The position numbers and the translations under genes are program-made. A model generated the notes under the pieces. That model did no database searches, was not told where the DNA came from, and saw nothing but the letters and a program-made list of their open reading frames with translations. 64,000 nucleotides of DNA from an uncultured Pseudoteredinibacter sp. (GTDB lineage: Bacteria > Pseudomonadota > Gammaproteobacteria > Pseudomonadales > Cellvibrionaceae): the NCBI RefSeq assembly GCF_947502065.1, contig NZ_CANMYE010000001.1:248001-312000 (forward strand), written 5' to 3'. Every line of letters starts with the position of its first letter. The first letter of the stretch is position 1. Below, piece after piece: positions 25,473-33,195 of the stretch.

Positions 25473-28217
25473 ATGTTGACCCGTCAAAGATTAAAATCTT
25501 TGCTCATGCAAGTGGCTAGCTTGATTGGCCACCTTTACCCTAATTTTTTCAAGTTTATAGGGGGCCGCAAATTTAGTAAAAAGGGTTTGCTAATATACCT
25601 TTTTCTGCAGCTGTCTCTGCCCTCTCAGCTTTACGCCGCAATCATTTTAAATGAAGACTTTGAATCGCCCTCAGATGTTATCAATGACTGGGTATTGTCC
25701 GGTACTTATGGCTTCCCTAGCAACCAAGAGCAAGCTCAAAATGGTACTGCCATCCTTTTAGGCCCTGGCCGGGCATATGCATATGCCTTTGTTGATCCTC
25801 CGTCAGATTACACCGCTTTGCGAATAAAGTTTTGGTTGCGAATTGGTCATGATAGCTTTAGCCAGACGCCCTCTAATAATGCGAGGGTAGAATTTCAATG
25901 GCTTAACGAAAATAGCAGTTGGGACGCAATTGTTATAGACAGCGGGAGTGCTAGGGCTGGCGAAGTTATCAACTACGAGCTAACGCTCCCTGCTGAACGA
26001 ATTCGGCCCAGCGGTCGACCGACAGTATCTGCAGATACTTTTGGTTCTAGAGGGCATTATCATATTGACAATTGGACGGTTGAAGCGATAACGGATTCTG
26101 AACCAGAGAGAATATCGATTCAGAGCGCTCAAAGCTCAGCCAGTGTTTGTGTACCTAATCAATTTACTTTTTCTGTAATGGATCAAAATAATGATGTTAT
26201 TACAGACTTTGAAGGAATTTTGGATATCACAACCAGTACCGCGAACGGTTCTTGGTCTATGAGTTCTGCAAATGGACGGTTTACCGCTGGAGCCGCTGAT
26301 AGCGGTGAAGCAAGTTATCAAATGATAGCTGATGACCAAGGGCAGGTAGTTTTACAACTTGCAAATCAAAGAGCTGAGTCCTTGACCGTCAATGCGGAAA
26401 TTCGTGGAGGCATGGCACAAGGGCAATCGAATACTATTAGCTATGCGGATAACGTCTTTGTTTTCGATTTTTCACAAGACGGTAAAGATTTTATCGCCTA
26501 TCGTGCGCACAATATCGCAGTAAGATTAATGCGTAGGGACCCTGATACTGGAGATTGCGGCGTTGCTAGCGATTACAATACTGAAAATCTTCGCTTAAGG
26601 TTAAGGGGAGCTGACGGTGATGTTATGCAATTGCGCTCGCAGTGGATAATAAATGGGGATTTACACGGTACCAATAACAACTATTCAAGGAAGCCTCTTC
26701 GTTTTCGCAATGGCTTTGTGCAGTATCAATTACTTAATTACGATGTTGGTCGTTTTACCATTGGCATTCAGGATAACAGAAGAAATTTTGCTCAACAGAC
26801 AATATCGAGCGTCAGTGAAAAGCTAATCTCTAGACCGTTTGCTCTTTTTGTTGAAGTGCCAAACAACCCAAGTGCTCAAGATCACAATGGTGGCGTTTTT
26901 GTAAAAGCTGGCGAAGAATTTTCTACACAAGTAAAGGCTGTTGGTTGGCAAGCTGATGATGATGCTAATGCTGATGGTGTGGCTGATGGTCATAATGATA
27001 GCGACATCAATACACTTGCTGACTTAAGTAACAACCCTGTATTGGCCAGTTTTGGTAATGAAGCCGATCCAGAGTCTGTTGTGTTAGCGGTTCGACCTTT
27101 TTTACCGGTGGCAGTAAGTCATGCCGACCTTTCTGGCAATTTGATACTGAGCGGATTTTCTGGAGGAGGCAGCGGGGAGAGACAATACAGTTATTCCAAT
27201 GTCGGCATTGTAGAATTATCGGCCGCAATTAGTGGTGGCTCCTATCTGGGTGCAGATGCGCAAATAAGTGCAAAAATACAAGGTCGCTCAGGGGGCCTGG
27301 GGCGTTTTGTGCCAAGTCATTTTACGATAAGTGACGAAGATTTGCTTTCAGCCTGTGCAAGTACAGGTATAACTCATTTAGGCCAAGAATTCGAGGTGTC
27401 AGCCGAGCTACAGGCTGTCAATCTACAGGGACATGTTGTCGATGGCTATCATGGGGAATTCGCTAAATTGACTACAAGCCAGGGTTTGATTAGCTACCAA
27501 GCACAACAGCTGTTAAATAGGGTGGAAAAAACTAACGAGAGCTTCGAGTTTGATTTGGGGGTGGCGAGCTTAAAAAGCACTTTGCTCTTGGCACGTACTA
27601 CAAACCCAGAGCCGCCGCTGGAAAACTTAATGGTTGCTCTAAAGGTGAACGATAGTGATGGTATTGAACTCGCCGACAGTGAATTAAATATGGATTTTGA
27701 AAATTCAGATGCGGTTGCTGATCATGCTTTACTTGGGAGTTCGAGCTTTTATTTTTCTCGTCTCAATATGCCCTCTCTACACGGTCCGGAAACCGAGGAT
27801 TTACTGAGCCAGTTGCATATCGAATCCTGGCAAGGCAGTAGCTTCCAGCGAAATCAAAAGGCATCTTGTTTTTCTCTCGGTAGGGGGCAAATACGTTATG
27901 AGCAAACAGGCGACCTATCGGACGGTGGAAATAGAATTGTTACCATAGGATCCGGCCAAAGTACCGGCAGCTATGCAGATATGGGGCCTAATCATATTCA
28001 TTTTTCACAAGGGGATGCTGGGCAGTATTTTACCGCTCCTGGATTCGGAAATCGTGGCTTTGTTGATGTGGATATAAACTTGGCCAATTATCCGTGGTTA
28101 CGATATGACTGGAACCAGGATGGGAGCTTCGACGATGAAAACCTACCCACAGCCCGATTTCAATTTGGCGGCGTAAGGGGGCACGACAGGGTAGTTTACT
28201 GGCGCGAAAATAATTGA
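25473..28217 (+). CDS. mshQ: MshQ-like surface protein, DUF6701 domain (copy 2)
   Basis: A 914-residue paralogue of the gene just upstream, matching along its whole length: jelly-roll domain ending GHYHIDNWTV, WSMSSANGRFTAGAADSGEA (copy 1 has WSMPNANNRFSAGPADSGQA), DDANADGVADGHNDSD, LLGSSSFYFSRL, SLHGPETEDLL and the end HDRVVYWREN. It differs in a longer, basic N-terminus (about 50 residues before the hydrophobic export segment LLIYLFLQLSLPSQLYA). Its second calcium-type loop is degenerate (MDFENSDAVAD against DIDGDGDTD in copy 1). The basic extension makes export by the normal signal peptidase less certain; an internal start was not found. Confidence 0.8.
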   Translation: MLTRQRLKSLLMQVASLIGHLYPNFFKFIGGRKFSKKGLLIYLFLQLSLPSQLYAAIILNEDFESPSDVINDWVLSGTYGFPSNQEQAQNGTAILLGPGRAYAYAFVDPPSDYTALRIKFWLRIGHDSFSQTPSNNARVEFQWLNENSSWDAIVIDSGSARAGEVINYELTLPAERIRPSGRPTVSADTFGSRGHYHIDNWTVEAITDSEPERISIQSAQSSASVCVPNQFTFSVMDQNNDVITDFEGILDITTSTANGSWSMSSANGRFTAGAADSGEASYQMIADDQGQVVLQLANQRAESLTVNAEIRGGMAQGQSNTISYADNVFVFDFSQDGKDFIAYRAHNIAVRLMRRDPDTGDCGVASDYNTENLRLRLRGADGDVMQLRSQWIINGDLHGTNNNYSRKPLRFRNGFVQYQLLNYDVGRFTIGIQDNRRNFAQQTISSVSEKLISRPFALFVEVPNNPSAQDHNGGVFVKAGEEFSTQVKAVGWQADDDANADGVADGHNDSDINTLADLSNNPVLASFGNEADPESVVLAVRPFLPVAVSHADLSGNLILSGFSGGGSGERQYSYSNVGIVELSAAISGGSYLGADAQISAKIQGRSGGLGRFVPSHFTISDEDLLSACASTGITHLGQEFEVSAELQAVNLQGHVVDGYHGEFAKLTTSQGLISYQAQQLLNRVEKTNESFEFDLGVASLKSTLLLARTTNPEPPLENLMVALKVNDSDGIELADSELNMDFENSDAVADHALLGSSSFYFSRLNMPSLHGPETEDLLSQLHIESWQGSSFQRNQKASCFSLGRGQIRYEQTGDLSDGGNRIVTIGSGQSTGSYADMGPNHIHFSQGDAGQYFTAPGFGNRGFVDVDINLANYPWLRYDWNQDGSFDDENLPTARFQFGGVRGHDRVVYWRENN

Positions 28218-28227
28218 TTCTCGCGCC
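28201..28227 (+). terminator. Hairpin over the 3' end of mshQ copy 2
   Basis: GGCGCGA at 28201-28207 pairs perfectly with TCGCGCC at 28221-28227; the mshQ stop codon lies in the loop. Only a broken T-run follows, so it is a weak intrinsic terminator at best. It is the only hairpin I see between the end of the msh operon and the convergent gcvR gene. Confidence 0.4.
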
Positions 28228-28258
28228 TCTACTTTAATAGAATTCCGTATTCTATATA

Positions 28259-28783
28259 TTAGGCGGTTGGCTCTTCAATCTGAATGTCTAGGGCCAGGTC
28301 ATCGGCAATACTGTCAAGATGCTCCTGCAGCTCATCCATATTGCAAGCACTCTGCACATGCAATTGATAATGCGCTTCAAACTGTGGGTCACCAGACCAG
28401 GGCATGCTGCTGCAGTCGGTATCAAGCTGTGCAACGTTTATTGAGCGCTGTGCAAATGCCCTGGAGAGTTCTAGTACAATACCTGGGCGGTCTGGACCTA
28501 TTGCACTGATGTTAATACTCTGCAGATTAACGGCTTGATTACTTTGACCTTGACTTAGCAACACTTGAATACCCTGTGATTCCAGAGCTGATAAGGCCGT
28601 GCTAAGTGACTCTAAATGCTCGGTAGCGCAGCTGACCCTCAAAATACCGGCAAATTTACCGTCTAGGTGCGCCATGCGGCTTTCTTGCCAGCTGCCTTTG
28701 TGCTGATCAATACAGTTGGCTATTTGCTCAATCACCCCAGGGCGATCATCACTGATTACGGTTAAAACTAAACATGTATCCAT
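28259..28783 (-). CDS. gcvR: Glycine cleavage system regulator GcvR (two ACT domains)
   Basis: Small ACT-domain regulator that in E. coli binds GcvA and glycine to control the gcv operon. The 174 residues from ATG 28783 hold two ACT domains: SDDRPGVIEQIANCIDQHKG early on, and GPDRPGIVLELSRAFAQRSI from about residue 90, each with the DRPG turn at the ligand site. An in-frame ATG at 28804 would add seven residues, but a GGAT lies at better distance from 28783. No gcvA or gcv genes are in the window. Other two-ACT proteins upstream of bcp-like genes have the same build. Confidence 0.75.
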   Translation of the reverse strand: MDTCLVLTVISDDRPGVIEQIANCIDQHKGSWQESRMAHLDGKFAGILRVSCATEHLESLSTALSALESQGIQVLLSQGQSNQAVNLQSINISAIGPDRPGIVLELSRAFAQRSINVAQLDTDCSSMPWSGDPQFEAHYQLHVQSACNMDELQEHLDSIADDLALDIQIEEPTA

Positions 28784-28858
28784 GGTAACTATCCGTTTAA
28801 ACATCTACTGATATAGGGTAGGCTTTAGCCTTCTTTTAGGTCAAGTATGGATTAAAAT

Positions 28859-29680
28859 ATGTTTGCAGCCAAACCCATCATCAGTAGCTTAGTACTAGCC
28901 CTTAGTGCCGGCTTTAGTGCCTATAGCCTTAGCCATGCTGATCATAGTATCGAAAAAGCCGTAGCCGCGGATCATCGCGCCGAGAAAAACAGTTCTCGTG
29001 ATGAATTCCGAAACCCAGTATCAACGTTGGAATTCTTCGAGCTGGCTGAAGATCAAACAGTGGTCGAAATTTGGCCAGGTGGTGGCTGGTATGCTGAGAT
29101 TCTGGCACCTTATGTCATGGATAAGGGACAGTACTACGCAGCACATTTTGACCCCAATGCCGGCATTGATTTTTATACCCGTTACCAAAAGAAGTTCGCT
29201 GAGAAGATGGCCGCGAACCCTAATGTATATGGAAAGGCAAAACTAACAGCGTTCTATCCGCCAAATAAAGTTAATACGGTAAAAGGTAGTGCGGATCGCG
29301 TTTTGACTTTCCGTAATGTGCACAACTGGATGAAATCAGGTTTTGCACAGGAGGCCTTTGATGAATTTTACACAATGTTAAAGCCAGGTGGCCTATTGGG
29401 AGTTGTTGAGCATAGAGCTAAAAAAGGCACTGATTTAGATACTATGATTAAATCAGGTTATGTAACTGAGCTTAAGGTTATTGAATTTGCTGAAAAAGCT
29501 GGTTTTAAATTAGTGGCTGCAAGCGAAATCAACAGCAACCCTAAAGACAGCGCAGATCATCCTAAAGGCGTTTGGACTTTACCCCCGCGTTTGGCCTTAG
29601 GTGATGAAAAGCGTGAACACTACCTTGCTATCGGCGAAAGTGACCGCATGACCCTTAAATTTGTTAAGCCTGTTCAGTGA
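28859..29680 (+). CDS. Exported class I SAM-methyltransferase-like protein
   Basis: A 273-residue protein of the COG4798-like 'predicted methyltransferase' group. The N-terminal 25-28 residues form a signal peptide (hydrophobic LVLALSAGFSAYSL, cut near SHA). The mature protein has a Rossmann methyltransferase fold: motif I VVEIWPGGGWYAEIL, YAAHFDPN, RVLTFRNVHNW at the motif IV position, and LKPGGLLGVVEHRA. Because SAM is cytosolic, the role of such a protein outside the cytoplasm is unclear; it may bind another ligand. Its last codon overlaps the GTG start of yheU (GTGA), so the two are one unit. Confidence 0.7.
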   Translation: MFAAKPIISSLVLALSAGFSAYSLSHADHSIEKAVAADHRAEKNSSRDEFRNPVSTLEFFELAEDQTVVEIWPGGGWYAEILAPYVMDKGQYYAAHFDPNAGIDFYTRYQKKFAEKMAANPNVYGKAKLTAFYPPNKVNTVKGSADRVLTFRNVHNWMKSGFAQEAFDEFYTMLKPGGLLGVVEHRAKKGTDLDTMIKSGYVTELKVIEFAEKAGFKLVAASEINSNPKDSADHPKGVWTLPPRLALGDEKREHYLAIGESDRMTLKFVKPVQ

Positions 29681-29904
29681 TCATCCCCTTTCAACAATTA
29701 GCGCCAGAGACTCTGAAAGCGGTTTTAGAGTCTTTTGCTTTGCGTGAGGGTACTGATTATGGCGAACAGGAAGTTGGCCTAGAGAGCAAGCTCGAACAGC
29801 TTAAAGGGCAGCTGCAGCGCGGGGAATTGTTGCTGTGTTTTGATGAGCCCAGTGAATCGATAAACCTGATTACTCCACAACAAGCTCGAGAGATGGGTTT
29901 GTAG
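29677..29904 (+). CDS. yheU: YheU family (UPF0270) protein
   Basis: A 75-residue member of the UPF0270/YheU family, a small helical protein of unknown function found across gammaproteobacteria. It starts GTG at 29677, overlapping the stop of the methyltransferase-like gene by four bases. The sequence opens MIIPFQQLAPETLKAVLESF, then REGTDYGEQEVGLE, typical of the family. No export signal. Coupling to an exported protein is likely chance or shared transcription. Confidence 0.8.
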   Translation: MIIPFQQLAPETLKAVLESFALREGTDYGEQEVGLESKLEQLKGQLQRGELLLCFDEPSESINLITPQQAREMGL

Positions 29905-29977
29905 TTCTGCTTTCAAATATTGCTTAATGAGAAGGGCTTGATCAAGCCCCCCTCATTCTAGCATCGCTTCTGCCGAT

Positions 29978-30259
29978 TTAGTTTTCCAAGAAAGTGATCT
30001 TTTCTGGGCCATCTAAAGTCGCGCCCAACTGGCTAATCATTTTGCGTCGCTCATCACTTTGGAACCAACGCTGCCAATCACTAAGTGTGCGCCACTTGCT
30101 GAGCACATAATGATGTCTTGGGTTGTTCATATCATAGAAGGTTTCACCGTTAATAAAGCCAACCGCTTGGTATGCCCCTTGGAGAGTTGAGCGAGCCATG
30201 GCTTCATAGGTGGATTCTAGGTCAGCGCCGATATGGCGCTCGATTAATACGTGAATCAT
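29978..30259 (-). CDS. ABM-domain (antibiotic biosynthesis monooxygenase-like) protein
   Basis: A 93-residue ferredoxin-like ABM-domain protein from ATG 30259; a TTG at 30280 is possible but the ATG has GGAT upstream and starts cleanly MIHVLIERHI. The core is YEAMARSTLQGAYQAVGFIN followed by YVLSKWRTLSDWQRWFQSDE, the conserved Trp-rich end of the domain. Members include small monooxygenases and haem-handling proteins, but many have no known function. It lies in a same-strand pair with the next gene upstream (43-bp gap). Confidence 0.75.
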   Translation of the reverse strand: MIHVLIERHIGADLESTYEAMARSTLQGAYQAVGFINGETFYDMNNPRHHYVLSKWRTLSDWQRWFQSDERRKMISQLGATLDGPEKITFLEN

Positions 30260-30301
30260 GATTTGTATCCGGACAGCCAAAAGCGTGGATGGTACGCAAT
30301 C

Positions 30302-30706
30302 CTAAGCAGAATGGGTAGCGCTCGGGGCAGGTAAATGTTGTTCAGATTCGCTGATCATCCATTCGACTAACCCCATCCATTCTTCAAGCAGAGAGAGAAT
30401 AATGGCTTTACGGCTGGGGCGAACATCGCTTTGTTCAATAATGTTCCGGCCTATAAGGGTTAAAGACGAAATAATCTGGCCGACGATTACCGGATCTATA
30501 GCCACCATAAAAAACTCACAGCTGCGGCTAAGGTAAGGTGGTAGGGTTCGGGCCGAAGGCGCATCGTTAGTTTTACCCGCTAGGATATTTTGCACTTCAA
30601 GGGCAAGTCTTGGCTCGCGGTGGCGCAGAAGCTTAAAGCTAAGCTCCAAGCTATGGCGGCTAAAAATATCCGGGCGGTTTATGGTTAAATCTTTCAGTAG
30701 AGACAA
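30302..30706 (-). CDS. Hypothetical protein, mostly helical
   Basis: A 134-residue protein I do not recognise. It is predicted helical, rich in Leu and Arg, with no signal peptide. Visible stretches are SRHSLELSFKLLRHREPRLA and LLEEWMGLVEWMISESEQHL near the C-terminus. The middle has a hydrophobic segment FFMVAIDPVIVGQIISSLTL which is not long enough to call a membrane helix. Its frame is clean and its codon use looks like its neighbours, so I take it as a real gene. It is divergent from tusA and sits ahead of the ABM gene on the same strand. Confidence 0.55.
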   Translation of the reverse strand: MSLLKDLTINRPDIFSRHSLELSFKLLRHREPRLALEVQNILAGKTNDAPSARTLPPYLSRSCEFFMVAIDPVIVGQIISSLTLIGRNIIEQSDVRPSRKAIILSLLEEWMGLVEWMISESEQHLPAPSATHSA

Positions 30707-30783
30707 AATACTTCCTCGCTCTGTGCTGAATCATCAGCTGCAAATCACAGTTACAGTGTAGTCCACAAGATGGTTTTCGCTGT

Positions 30784-30789
30784 TAAAAT
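30784..30789 (+). promoter_or_regulatory. Candidate extended -10 for tusA
   Basis: TAAAAT at 30784-30789 preceded by TG one base away (TGT TAAAAT) resembles an extended -10. The -35 region is weak. It lies 51 bp upstream of the tusA ATG. By eye only. Confidence 0.3.
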
Positions 30790-30840
30790 AGCTGCCGTAT
30801 ATCGGATGACAGAGCAAACAAAAGGTACAGAGTTAAGGAA

Positions 30841-31113
30841 ATGACAGCGATAGACATAGAAACTTTAGTAGTTGATTCGACATTAGATGCACGTGGCCTG
30901 CTATGCCCCGAGCCCGTAATGATGCTTCATAAGCAGGTTCGTGAATGTCAGCCAGGCCAAGTGTTACAAGTGTTAGCGACAGACCCATCAACCACCCGTG
31001 ATATCCCTAAGTTTTGTAACTTTTTAGGGCATGAGCTGTTGAAACAGTCAGAAGGCCAGGGCGAGAGTGCTAACGAATTCCATTATTGGATCTGTAAGGG
31101 GGCTGATGCCTAG
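30841..31113 (+). CDS. tusA: Sulphur carrier protein TusA
   Basis: Sulphur-relay protein that takes persulphide sulphur from IscS and passes it, through TusBCD and TusE, to MnmA for 2-thiolation of U34 in tRNA. The 90 residues carry the defining motif [17 protein letters not shown] with the active cysteine at residue 22 (CPxP). The rest is the usual IF3-like fold with [21 protein letters not shown]. It stands alone here between two oppositely oriented unknown genes. In context it feeds the same wobble nucleoside that MnmC (7.1-9.2 kb) finishes. Confidence 0.93.
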   Translation: MTAIDIETLVVDSTLDARGLLCPEPVMMLHKQVRECQPGQVLQVLATDPSTTRDIPKFCNFLGHELLKQSEGQGESANEFHYWICKGADA

Positions 31114-31161
31114 TGGTGTTTGGTATCGTAAAGTTGTTGTTTTACAGAGAAAAGTAGACAG

Positions 31162-31219
31162 AAGGCAGCTTGAGCGGCTGCCTTAGAGTGAATGAAAAGT
31201 ATGCTTCTTGCTTACTTTT
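31162..31219 (+). terminator. Two hairpins between tusA and the convergent gene
   Basis: AAGGCAGC at 31162-31169 pairs perfectly with GCTGCCTT at 31177-31184. A second, AAAAGTA at 31195-31201 with TACTTTT at 31213-31219, overlaps the stop codon of the convergent gene and is followed by CTTC. Together they look like a termination zone for tusA, the second with part of its T-run in the stem. Neither is a textbook terminator. Confidence 0.45.
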
Positions 31220-31916
31220 CTTCAACCAAAATCGAGATGGCCGCTAGGGCCTCAGGATCTTCGGCTTTAATACGATTAGCAATCTGGTGCTGGAAGAAAT
31301 AGCGAAATTCTTCTCGGCTTTGTACCTGATATAAGCAGTCATCACCTGGTAAAACCGGGGTGCTGACAACCTCAGACTCATCGGCCACCATGCCAGAAAT
31401 CTTACCGTCACCATATAAGCGCCAGCTTATTACTTCCGTTAGGGTAATATTTTCATAGGCTTTATCGGCCAGTACTGCGTGGGTACCAATGGTGTCCGGT
31501 ATCTCCTGGATGCTAAATTCACCGTTGAGCTCGGCGGCTTCGTAGTCATAATACTCAGCAGCGGTTTCTAGCTCGACAACCTTGTGAATAGGGGCGTCAT
31601 AAAAGACTTCATCAACGCCTGGGTCGTAATAACCTTCCCATTGGCCGTTGAGGGGGTCCTTGATGTCGATACAGGCGACAATGTCATTGAGCCACGGTAC
31701 TAGACCGACCACATCGCCGTTAGCGCGCAAACCCCAGCACAACACCTTAAGGCTGAACAGCTTATCAGGGCTGGCATCATTGCTATAAAGCATCTCCAGA
31801 CCGTCGAGTTCAGGCGCAAGGCGAATAAAACGGGTATCATCCTCAGGCGCGTATTTCTGGCCCGTGAACAAATCAATGACATTACTCTTTTTAGAGCGGT
31901 TTTCCATGGTCTTCAT
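31212..31916 (-). CDS. Conserved-looking hypothetical protein, acidic
   Basis: A 234-residue acidic protein I cannot assign. ATG at 31916 has a strong GGAGGT six bases upstream, better than the in-frame ATG at 31907. There is no signal peptide. Visible stretches include NVIDLFTGQKYAPEDDTRFI at the start, WGLRANGDVVGLVPWLNDIV, PLNGQWEGYYDPGVDEVFYD, and WRLYGDGKISGMVADESEVV. The last and the second look like two copies of a W-x-L-x-x-G-x-I/V-x-G-x-V module (about residues 65-80 and 165-180), suggesting an internal repeat of a small beta domain. Confidence 0.6.
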   Translation of the reverse strand: MKTMENRSKKSNVIDLFTGQKYAPEDDTRFIRLAPELDGLEMLYSNDASPDKLFSLKVLCWGLRANGDVVGLVPWLNDIVACIDIKDPLNGQWEGYYDPGVDEVFYDAPIHKVVELETAAEYYDYEAAELNGEFSIQEIPDTIGTHAVLADKAYENITLTEVISWRLYGDGKISGMVADESEVVSTPVLPGDDCLYQVQSREEFRYFFQHQIANRIKAEDPEALAAISILVEEK

Positions 31917-32176
31917 GCGACTACCTCCCTTCTGGGTTTTGGCAGCTTAGGTGCCTACCCCAGTTTCAGAGTAGGCTTATTATTATATGGCACTCAAATT
32001 TGCGTAAAATTCCCTTTTAGGCGCTTAAACTTCAGCAGAAGGGGCGGTGCCATTAAAATTCTTACTATATAAAGTATAGCTAGATTGGCATAAGTACAAC
32101 ATTTTGACAAAATATTTTTTATTGGGCCCAAGATCACTATATGTAGTGGTTTTATTTTGATTGATTAGGTTGAAAA

Positions 32177-32632
32177 TTGAACAGTTATTATTTCGCTTAC
32201 GGTTCTAATATGAACCCAGATAGGATGCGTACCCGAGGGCTAGAATTTGATTTGGCAGTCTCCGCCACTTTGCCACAGTCACAGCTGCTGTTTAACAAAC
32301 GTGCTGCGGACGCCCCACATCGCTCCTACGCCAATATCGGCTTTCACCATAGCTCGGTAGTGGAAGGGGTTGCGTATCGCCTTAAAGATCATCAGCAGAT
32401 CTTTAAAATGGACCCATTTGAGGGGGCGCCGCGCTTATACAGTCGCGATATATTCACAGTGCACAGCAGTGATGGGCCTATCGCAGCCTGGGTCTATGTC
32501 GCTAATAAGGCCATGTTGCAGGACGATTTAAAACCAGCCCGCTGGTACTTGGAGCATTTATTGGCAGGGCGTGAGTTCCTAAGTGAGGCATATTATCAGC
32601 GTTTGACTCAAGTAGAGTGCGTTCCTGAATGA
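32177..32632 (+). CDS. Gamma-glutamylcyclotransferase-like protein
   Basis: A 151-residue GGCT/AIG2-fold protein. Family members release pyroglutamate (5-oxoproline) from gamma-glutamyl amides, but the substrate here is not known. The start must be TTG at 32177: an in-frame TGA lies at 32171-32173, no ATG precedes the motif, and the family motif YFAYGSNMNPDRM begins only four residues in. AGG lies seven to eight bases upstream. ANIGFHHSS and the general-acid region KMDPFEGAPRLYSRD follow; the Glu in DPFEG is the likely catalytic acid. It overlaps epmC by four bases, heading a run epmC-xni-pdxB. Confidence 0.82.
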   Translation: MNSYYFAYGSNMNPDRMRTRGLEFDLAVSATLPQSQLLFNKRAADAPHRSYANIGFHHSSVVEGVAYRLKDHQQIFKMDPFEGAPRLYSRDIFTVHSSDGPIAAWVYVANKAMLQDDLKPARWYLEHLLAGREFLSEAYYQRLTQVECVPE

Positions 32633-33195
32633 GTTGTTTTAATAGCAGGCCCGAGCTTGAGCATCGTTGCCAAGATTTGGTAAACATTTTTGCTGAGTGT
32701 TTTGAGCGAAGCCACAATACGATACTCGTTGCCGGTGCCGAAGAGCCCCTCTATCAGGTGGCCGATTTGGAATGCTCTAAGAATAGGATCCATTTCACTC
32801 TAGACTATTATGCCAGCGGCTTACATGAAATCGCCCATTGGCTCGTCGCAGGAGAAGAGCGCCGTCGCTTGGAAGATTACGGCTATTGGTATGCCCCCGA
32901 TGGTCGAAGCGCGGAGCAGCAAGCTGAGTTTGAAAAGGTTGAAGCTAAGCCTCAGGCCTTGGAGTGTATTCTGTCTCGTGCGGCGGCTTTTCCGTTTCGG
33001 GTAAGTGCTGATAATGCTGAAGCGGGCTTACTGCCCAGCGAGGAATTTTGTCAGGCTATTTTTTGCCAGTTACAGTGCTATTGTGCAGGGGCCTTAAATG
33101 AGCGTAGTCAAAAGTTGATTGAAGCTTTAAGTCGCTTTTACGGTACTGAAGGCGCTGATCAGATTGCTAACTACCGTCGGGAAGATGTGCGATGA
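32629..33195 (+). CDS. epmC: Elongation factor P hydroxylase EpmC
   Basis: Hydroxylase (YfcM) that adds a hydroxyl to the beta-lysylated lysine of translation factor EF-P, the last step of that modification. The 188 residues carry LHEIAHWLVAGEERRRLEDYG with the iron-binding His66 and His70, followed by GYWYAPDGRS, both diagnostic. ATG at 32629 overlaps the previous stop (ATGA), and its stop overlaps xni in the same way. EpmA, EpmB and EF-P itself are not in this window. Co-transcription with the cyclotransferase-like gene and xni is likely. Confidence 0.92.
   Translation: MSCFNSRPELEHRCQDLVNIFAECFERSHNTILVAGAEEPLYQVADLECSKNRIHFTLDYYASGLHEIAHWLVAGEERRRLEDYGYWYAPDGRSAEQQAEFEKVEAKPQALECILSRAAAFPFRVSADNAEAGLLPSEEFCQAIFCQLQCYCAGALNERSQKLIEALSRFYGTEGADQIANYRREDVR

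Noticed and set aside
32090..32150. TTGACA at 32104 as promoter of the cyclotransferase-like gene
   Set aside because: No -10 box at 15-19 bp spacing; the nearest TATATG is about 29 bp away.
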